Source: Corbicula japonica
Taxonomy: Eukaryota; Mollusca; Bivalvia; Venerida; Cyrenidae
Reading direction: 5' to 3'
NCBI GenBank assembly: GCA_038501625.1
Contig: JAZAYU010000005.1
Span: 11,495,484-11,559,483 of the forward strand
Length of the DNA: 64,000 nt
The notes under the pieces were generated by a model, which saw nothing but the letters and a program-made list of their open reading frames with translations, was not told the DNA's origin and searched no databases. Within the stretch, counting starts at the first letter, position 1; each line of letters opens with the position of its first letter. The translations under genes were made by a program, and so were the position numbers. This document shows, piece by piece, positions 28,101-37,100 of this stretch.

Positions 28101-31100
28101 GGATTAAGAAACTTTTGTTCATGTGTGTTTGTTGGAGGTGTCATAAACTCCTGAATCATTCCCCAGTTTAAATGAAGCCCAGTTACAATGTGCTTAATAA
28201 TTCTGACTTTTCGAATAGTCGAGCTTGCAGTCGTTTCCGACTGGCTCTTGTTACTATAAAAAGTTTAGAACGGGGCGCGACTTGTCATTTTCGAAGAAGA
28301 AAAACAGTTTTAGCAACCGTTCAATACCATTTCTTTCAAGAACGATGTATAATAAACAATATCAATTTCGGATGATCCGTAAGTCAGAATCTAACCCACT
28401 GCTGCTGTACTCAAAGGCAAAAGAAGAGCAACATTTTCAAAACTTGTCTTGCACAGAATATGATCAAAGCACACTGTTGTTAGATCATTTTCGCTTAATA
28501 TTTGATTCACTCGAAACACTTTTGATAAGCATTGATACAGTTAACTTGGCAACAAGCAGCTAATAAGATGTTTAAACAAATTGTTGTAGTTCATTTAAAC
28601 GAAAAAATCTTTAAAAACAGTAAGATCTTGAGCTATTGGAATGTTTCTGGCATGGTTATCTATAAAAAAAAAATATCGGTCATTTCAATTGCCATCGGTT
28701 AACATTAATAATATACATAAAAATTATATACAGAGATAATGGAAAAAAACAGAAAATTGGGCCCAGTGCATCGTTACAACACTGGGAATGAAGACCAGTC
28801 TCATATCTCATAAAGCTGACTATGTAAAACTGAACACAGTACAATGAACTTTCTACTCTAAAATTTAAAACCATATCGGGGCGTCTACATAAGAAAAATA
28901 GAGCTTGTTTCGGCTGTATTGTCAATCAGAAAGATCGCTGGGAACGGGGTTTAGTGATGGTTTTAGGCCGATATTTCGGTGCATAGGCGGACAAGGCTGC
29001 GCTTCATATGCAAGACGGTTTATTGACTATAGCCGTCCTGACAGTGATGCTTTACTTTTACCATGATGGTGGCATTTGCTAGCATGACAAAACTATGATA
29101 ACACAGAATATCCTATATACCAGACATAATCTTATCCCCTAATTGCATACATGAGAGCTTCTATCATTACCATAGTCGATATGTTGCAAATGTATATAAA
29201 TATGCTGTCGAAAGCAATTAAAGGAATGTTGTAAATTGTATGTACTCGTGTTAATGAACAAAATCGCAGATTAAAACGGTTATGTGCGTTGTTTCTCTAT
29301 TATTTAAAAGAAGGCCTTATTGTAAATTAGACATTATATTTTGTAAATTTAATGTACTAAATAAGTAACCTTCTTTAAATAAAGATATTAATATAATTAT
29401 TAAACATGAACTGCTATAGGGTTGAAACGTGCTCAATCTATGTTATCACGCTTAAAACAATCACATACACCTGAACGAATCTGTTGCATTTATTATATAG
29501 TAATACAATAATATAGTACGTTCAAGACAATAGTATAATATTCTATTGTTGTTTTATGAAAATTAATAGCGTTCATTCAAAATAATAAACTATGCTTAAT
29601 TAATTTTAAAATAAGAGAGAGATCAGAATTAAGCCTATTTAAAGATAATTTGTTATCTCCCTTTTTGTTTTATTTTTACATGTGTACACTTGCGGATTCA
29701 GATGTAAATTTTAAAATAGCTCTAGATAATCTAATCTCAATATTAAAGAAAAAAATATGAACATTATAATAAAGCATTAACTATTTAAGTTTTAAAAAAA
29801 AGCTAGATGCCCTCTGGGAACGACCGAAAAAAACCTGTTAACTCATTTAAAAGATGTTATTTTTAAGATGCGTACATTTTACTGTTTTAATGTTAAATTT
29901 CGTTTCATTAAAATACTTCATCACTCACATCAGATCCTGAATTTGTAACTGGATCTACGATTTTTATCAATTATAACAAAATAAAACGAAGATTATGTGA
30001 AAGATATTAGCACAATTTGCAACGTCCTTTTGTTTATCACACCTACACTTACGAAGTTAATATCGAAATTCACAAGCGACGTTGTCGCAAAATTTGACGC
30101 CTAATTCTTTATTTCAATCAAAAATTGCAAAAAATCTGCCGGGATGACCCCTTTTTATTTTTTACTTATTTTCTTCAGAAATATTTCAGCATTCCATACA
30201 TTCCAAAAAATCAATATGTCACCGTCCATTTTAAAAAGTTATAGTGCGTTAAATCGCGGGAATCGTCGTTATTTTATCGTGCAAAAAGCAACGTACTCAA
30301 TGTCGTTTAGATTAAATTAAACGTAAACAAAGCAATATTATCCATTTTTATTATAACCATTCTGTTAGATTTATATTTTATTGTAATTATGTATATAAAA
30401 CAACAAGAAAAAATGTTTTTAGATTTGTTTACAAGCTGTTAACAGCAAAAATCACATAAAAATTAGTGACCGCCAGGCGGGGCTTGTTATCTTCTGAAGA
30501 CGCCGTAAACCGACATCAATACTATAATTTCCTAAAAGTGAATGGTTTGAACTATCTTTGGTATAAATTTCATTGAAATCTAAGAGATAGTCCATTTTCG
30601 CCCTTCTAACGTCACCAACGTGTCCATCTACCTTAAAATGATGTTTTGTGTTGTTTAGTTTTTGTGAATTTATGTAAACAGAAGTTGAGGGAAATTTTAG
30701 ATCTCGCTATTTTTCTTTACTGTTCTAATGTGTCTTACCATCTGCAAAATGAAGGTACATTAATAACATACATTTGTGCAAAGTTTCATTGAACGGCATT
30801 TTGCCGTTATTGAGATTTTTATAATTTTCTTTTGATCAATGAATAGAATTGGGAGGAGTGTGGTAATCCCTTAATGGAACAGTTTGATCGTTTCCTTTCA
30901 GCTTACGGAAATGGTTGGACAATTAAAGGAGTTGATTACGAACAAGCAGCGTGATATATCTAGACTAGTCACACCACATGTACAGGCAAGTCTCAATACA
31001 GAATACCAATACTGTGAGTATGAGAGCGGTCAGGGGATGTTTATGAGAATCAAGGCCTGTTTGGCTCGGGGTATCGATGGAAAACGAATGACAATGTTTG

Positions 31101-34100
31101 ACGAAGCTACAAGGAGCCTTATGACTGCCCTTGTGGAACTTCAGGTAGGTCATGCAATAACATTGATTGCATTTGAAATGTTCCCAGCTTTGTCAGTGCT
31201 GCAACCAATGGAAATAAAAAATTTCAAGTAGCAATAGCTCCTTATATTGGCTTTACCGTAAAAATCTATTACAGGAGTTGAAATTCACTTGAAAATCAAT
31301 CAAATCCATGAAAATTAGTGTGCCAGGAATGTGACTTTTACTGTATATGACTGCCTCAAACAGTCGCCATAACAGCCAATCAGATCCTTGAGATTTGAGA
31401 CTGATCTCAAAAATAAGTTTTATGATCTTGGCCGCTGTTATGTTATTACAGACAGTGTAGATCAATATCAGACTACATAAATGTGCGGGCTGATCTGGAT
31501 CTGCACAGTCTGATCTTGATCCACACTGGTTACTGATGTTATTAAAAATGTGTCTATTCTATAACCCTTTACTCCATCGATACGTCTTTATTGCATGGGC
31601 AAACAGTGTAGATCCAGATCAGCCAGCACATCCATGTAGTCTGATCAGGATCTGCACTGTTAACTTAGAAATAACTTAAGTAAATCAAAAAGCAAACAGT
31701 GCAGATTCTAATCAGACGGCTCGGATGTACCAGCTGATCTGGATCTACACTGTTTGCCCATGCCACAAATGGGTATATTTGGAGAAAAGGGTTAACAACT
31801 CTCTTGTTATTCCAAGTACTGTATCTTTCAGAAAGAGGTGGAGGAGTATGTACGTCTGGTGTGCCAGAGTCTGATCCAGGACCTAAGACGTGCCTTTGAG
31901 CCTCTCTGGGAGGCTCCATCCAACTCTGTGATGCTGAGATCAGTTTTCAACCAACGTAAGTTACTCTAATACTCTGATTTGTAAGTTAATTAAACTTATT
32001 TTCTATTGGACTGAATGCATATAAAACTAGAAATGTGTCCATAGGACACGGATGCCCCCGCTATGCATGTTTGTCATGGTGAACATTTATAGCAAGTTAA
32101 TTGAAAATCTAATAAGTAATAACAAACTCACAGCCCAGACAAGAAAATTCTGGTTTTAGTAATAGTGACCTTGACCTTGGACCTACAGGCATGGGAATTG
32201 TACACAACACAACGCCTTGTCATGGTGAACATTTCTGCCAAATTATTTTGAAATCACTCCGTTAATAATGAAGATATGGTTAGTACAAGAAATTTCTATT
32301 TTTTGTAACAGCGACCTTGACCTTGGACCTACAGGCATGGGTATTGTACACAACACATCATCTTGATATAATAAACATTTATACCAAGTTATTTTAAAAT
32401 CCAATAAGAAATAACAAAGTTACAGAGCAGACAAGATTTTTATAACAAAATTTTATTTTTAGTAACAGTGACCTTGACCTTGGACCTACAGGCATGGGTG
32501 TTGTAGGCAACACACCGCCTTGTCATGGTAAACATTTGTGCCAAGTTATTTTGAAATCCATCCATTCATAAGGAAGTTACAGCCCGGACAAGAAAATTCT
32601 ATTTTTAGTAACAGTGACCTTGACCTTGGACCTACAGGCATGGGTACTGTACGCGACACACCATCTTGATATGATGAACATTCATACCAAGTTATTTTAA
32701 AATCCAATAAGAAATAAGAAAGTTACAGACGGGACACGATTTTTCCAACAAAATTCTATTTTTAGTAACAGTGACCTTGACCTTGGACCTACAGGCATGG
32801 GTGTTGTACGCGACACACCGCCTTGTCATGGTGAACATTTGTGCCAAGTTATTTTGAAATCCCTCCATTCATAAGGAAGTTACAGCCCGGACAAGAAAAT
32901 TCTATTTTTAGTAACAGTGACCTTGACCTTGGACCTACAGGCATGGGTATTGTACGCGACACACCGTCTTGATATGGTGAACATTCATACCAAGTTATTT
33001 TAAAATCCAATAAGAAATAACAAAGTTACAGAGCGGACACGATTTTTCCAACAAAATTCTATTTTTAGTAACAGTGACCTTGACCTCGGACCTACAGGCA
33101 TGGGTGTTGTACGCGACACACCGCCTTGTCATGGTGAACATTTGTGCCAAGTTATTTTGAAATCCCTCCATTCATAAGGAAGTTACAGCCCGGTCAAGAA
33201 AATTCTATTTTAGTAACAGTGACCTTGACCTTGGACCTACAGGCATGGGTATTGTACGCGACACACCATCTTGATATGGTGAACATTCATACCAAGTTAT
33301 TTTAAAATCCAGTAAGAAATAACAAAGTTACACAGCGGAAACGATTTTTCCAACAAAATTCTATTTTTAGTAACAGTGACCTTGACCTTGGACCTACAGA
33401 CATGGGTGTTGTACGCGACACACCGCCTTGTCATGGTGAACATTTGTGCCAAGTTATTTTGAAATCCCTCCATTCATAAGGAAGTTACAGCCCGGACAAG
33501 AAAATTATATTTTTAGTAACAGTGACCTTGACCTTGGACCTACAGGCATGGGTATTGTACGCGACACACCATCTTGATATGGTGAACATTCATACCAAGT
33601 TATTTTAAAATCCAATAAGAAATAACAAAGTTACAGAGCGGACACGATTTTTCCAACAAAATTCTATTTTTAGTAACAGTGACCTTGACCTTGGACCTAC
33701 AGGCATGGGTGTTGTACGCGACACACCGCCTTGTCATGGTGAACATTTGTGCCAAGTTATTTTCAAATCCCTCCATTCATAAGGAAGTTACAGCCTGGAC
33801 AAGAAAATTCTATTTTTAGTTACAGTGACCTTGACCTTGGACCTACAGGCATGGGTATTGTACGCGACATACCGTCTTGATATGGTGGATATTTATACCA
33901 AGTTATTTTAAAATCCATTAAGAAATAACAAAGTTACAGAGCGGACAAGATTTTTCCAACAGAATTCTATTTTTAGTAACAGTGACCTTGACCTTGGACC
34001 TACAGGCATGGGTGTTGTACGCGACACACCGCCTTGTCATGGTGAACATTTGTGCCAAGTTATTTTCAAATCCCTCTAATCATAAGGAAGTTACAGCCCG

Positions 34101-37100
34101 GACAAGAAAATGCTATTTTTAGTAACAGTGACCTTGACCTTGGACCTACGGGCATGGGTATTGTACGCGACACACCTTCTTGATATGGTGAACATTCATA
34201 CCAAGTTATTTTAAAATCCAATAAGAAATAACAAAGTTACAGAGCGGACACGATTTTCGAACATACACACACACTGACACACACACCCACCCACCCACCC
34301 ACCCACCCACAGCCAGGGTGAACACTATATGCCCTTCCGCCATTATATGGCGGGGGCATAAAAAGTTGTCCTCAAATACATTAACTGAAGGTCATTTTTG
34401 GCAATATCGAAGGTGTTGATATAGAAAATTTAAGTCTGAAAATTTCAGATTTTAATGAATGTTTGCTAATAACAGTCTGAATAGGGTGTTTTCCAATATG
34501 AGTCGATATATATATTTATTTAAAATAAATACTTGTTTGAAGTGTGCTATTGTTTTATGTTGATTCATAATTTTGTTATTTATTTTAGTTGCACCCATTG
34601 TGCCACAGTATTTGAATTTATTATATACCCATGAATGATTTTAGCAAAGTGCATCGTTAATCCGCAAAATTGATGCAAATCCTCAGATTAGAAATTCCGT
34701 ATCGAACAATGTCCAGCTTTCCATGTTCAATGTGACGTCCTATACGACTTCCCACTAGGTTGTCATAATTTTCCAGCACATAACGAACTCCAAAATAGGA
34801 AATTTCCGCCGCAGTTTTACAAACGTTACGGTATTTTTACGCCATTCATAAATTTTTTCTACGCCATTCTGCTATTATGTTTACCATGTTTTGGACTAAA
34901 ATTTTGTTGTTTCTTTTATTTAAAATTGTTTTGAGCGAGAAGGGTATATAATAAAAGGAACATTATGTCAGTATGCATTTTGTAGGTTCATATTATTTCT
35001 CGTTGCATATGTAACCACATCAAGCTCGACCTTCGGTCTTGCGCCATATTGTTTACATACCCAACTCGAAAAAATACGAACCTACAGAATTCATACTGTT
35101 ATAATATTCCATATGAATTTTTTATGCAATTTTCAAATTGATATTGCATTTAATTAGTAACATGTAGTAAAATAAAAATTAAAACATAAGAAGTTTCTTT
35201 TCTCTTTTTATTTGTGCAACATTTAACATGTAACAGTATTTAGTCTTTTTAACATAAACATGTCATGACAATAACATATAACCCAGCTGACAATTCACAG
35301 CAAGATCAACAACCAAGCATCAAAATGCAATTCTACGAAAAATATGATTTTATAAAAAACCAGTGTGGTCCAATGGTTATTTGTAGAATTCCAAGTGGAC
35401 TGAATACATGTTTTATAAATTTAAACACATTAAATCCTGTGAATGTGTGTCAATCGTTAAAGGTCATATTGGACTTTTGTGCCAAATGGTGTTCCTTTAA
35501 AAAAAAGTCATTCCATATTTACTACTGTATACATGTACTTGCTTTACAGCCATATCTGAAGCCAGTGAGGCCATGCACCGAATCTATGATGATGCAGGAT
35601 TACCACGTACTGAGGAATACGCCATTGTCCCTGCTGGTTTAGGGACAATCACCACAGGAAACCCAGCAGGTCCGAGTCATACAGTCGGCAGCCGCAGAGA
35701 TGATGGATGGCAGACATTTGAGAAATCATTTCAGAAAACAGAAAATACCAAATATGGTAAGTATATATGGTCCCAAGGTTATAAAACTGAGAATAGAAAC
35801 CAGTCTCAAATCTCAAACAAGTCGCTATTTCAGCCAATCAAATGCTTGAGATTTGAGACTGGTTTCAAAGTTTTATAATCTTCAGCCATGGTTTGCATCA
35901 CGGGAAAAGGTGTCTTTGAACTGCTGAAGTCGATTCTTTAGAGAATAGACAATATTGCTTATTCAACATTTTGAGATAATAATGAAAATAGTATTTAGTC
36001 AAAATGTGTAATAAATTCACCTATTAATTATGAGGAAAAATACTCTTAGATGTTCATTCTTTGCAAATACAGTAAAATATGGATCAAAATTTTTTTTTAT
36101 CAAAGCCACATATCAGCATACTGAACCATACCCTGCTGCATTAATGTACATGACTTGCTGTTTTAAAACATTGAGAGATTAGTTCATTGTTCTTAAGAGT
36201 TTTTTTTACAGATTCTCTTTAAATAAATAGCGAAAAATGTAGGTTCTTACCAAAATACATGTACAGTGTTGTTCTGTCTGATCACGGTCTACGTGAGTTC
36301 GATCCCCAGCCGAGGCGGGAAAAATTTCTCCGTGACAATTGAACTCGGACATTGCGTCTGAGAGTCATTTGTCCCTCACCTCTGATTCAAGTGAGGAAGC
36401 AGTCAGTCGCTTGCGGAGAAATTGGTTAGTACTGGTTAGAGACCCAGGAACACCGGTTAGGTGGACTGACCGCCGGGATATAACCAGAAAGGGTTTGAAA
36501 CCAGGCGTTAAACCCCAAACAAACAAACAAACTGATCACGGTCTACACTGGTTGCAAAGAAATATAAGCTGTACTTCTTCTCGTGCTTAAAGGGTTTAAA
36601 GACTTTGTTTAACTGATAAGTAACAATTTTTGTTATATATTTCTTGATTATATGATATATTTTTCACAAAATGTTATATATTAGTGTGGTTCAAGTTTGA
36701 TTGTTGTCGTTTGATGACTGTTTACAATACTTAAACCTAGTATTTAACCTGGGACACCTTGCACGATGTTCTGATGCACTACGACATTGCTAGCTCTATT
36801 GCAAGTGGTACAAGTGTGGTACATACTTTACCAAAGACCGGTTACACTTGATTTAACAGGTACGAAGGAACAAGCTGGTCAGCTCGCTGTACGCGTGAAA
36901 ACAGAGAAGATCAGTTCCACTTGTGTGTCACAGACCATGGAGACTGTATCCAGGGTGCAGACCTTGCACATCAAACAGGAAAAACCAGACCTAGCTTTAG
37001 ATGAAGGTAAAAATATAAATGTTACATCAGTAAGATATTAACACTTTCCTCAATATATACGCCTTTATTTTATGGGAACAGTCTTCTGCCTTCTGATCAG

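Larger units (their letters stand above)
25230..28251 (+). mobile_element. Helentron-like element with tandem units and pentamer array (H6)
   Basis: 5' hairpin AGCTCGACTATTCGAAGAAT / ATGTCGAGCT. About eight units of about 175 bp (25300-26640) contain GGTTAAAGTTTGCGTGCAAG and AACCATAACTCT. Then come a pentanucleotide array and a triplet-rich tract. The 3' end is TTCGAATAGTCGAGC, the hairpin CAGTCGTTTCCGACTG, then CTCTTGTT. It is nested inside the 7.2-kb inverted-repeat element. Confidence 0.75.
23703..30874. mobile_element. 7.2-kb TTAA-bounded element with 0.8-1.0-kb inverted arms
   Basis: The left arm 23703-24750 begins TTAAGGGATTGCCACACTCC. The right arm 30063-30874 is its diverged reverse complement, ending GGAGTGTGGTAATCCCTTAA. 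The left arm has about 220 extra bases (23951-24174). TTAA at both outer edges suggests a TTAA-type duplication. The interior contains H6 and otherwise unrecognised DNA, with no transposase, so it is non-autonomous or decayed. It occupies most of GTPase intron 14. Confidence 0.75.

Noticed and set aside
31840..34260. CRISPR-like regular array
   Set aside because: Units of ~150 bp repeat entirely with no unique spacers; it is a transposon tandem array in a eukaryote.
36287..36320. Possible tRNA gene (GTTCGATCCCC B box)
   Set aside because: No A box or cloverleaf upstream; target duplications show it is the start of a truncated SINE.
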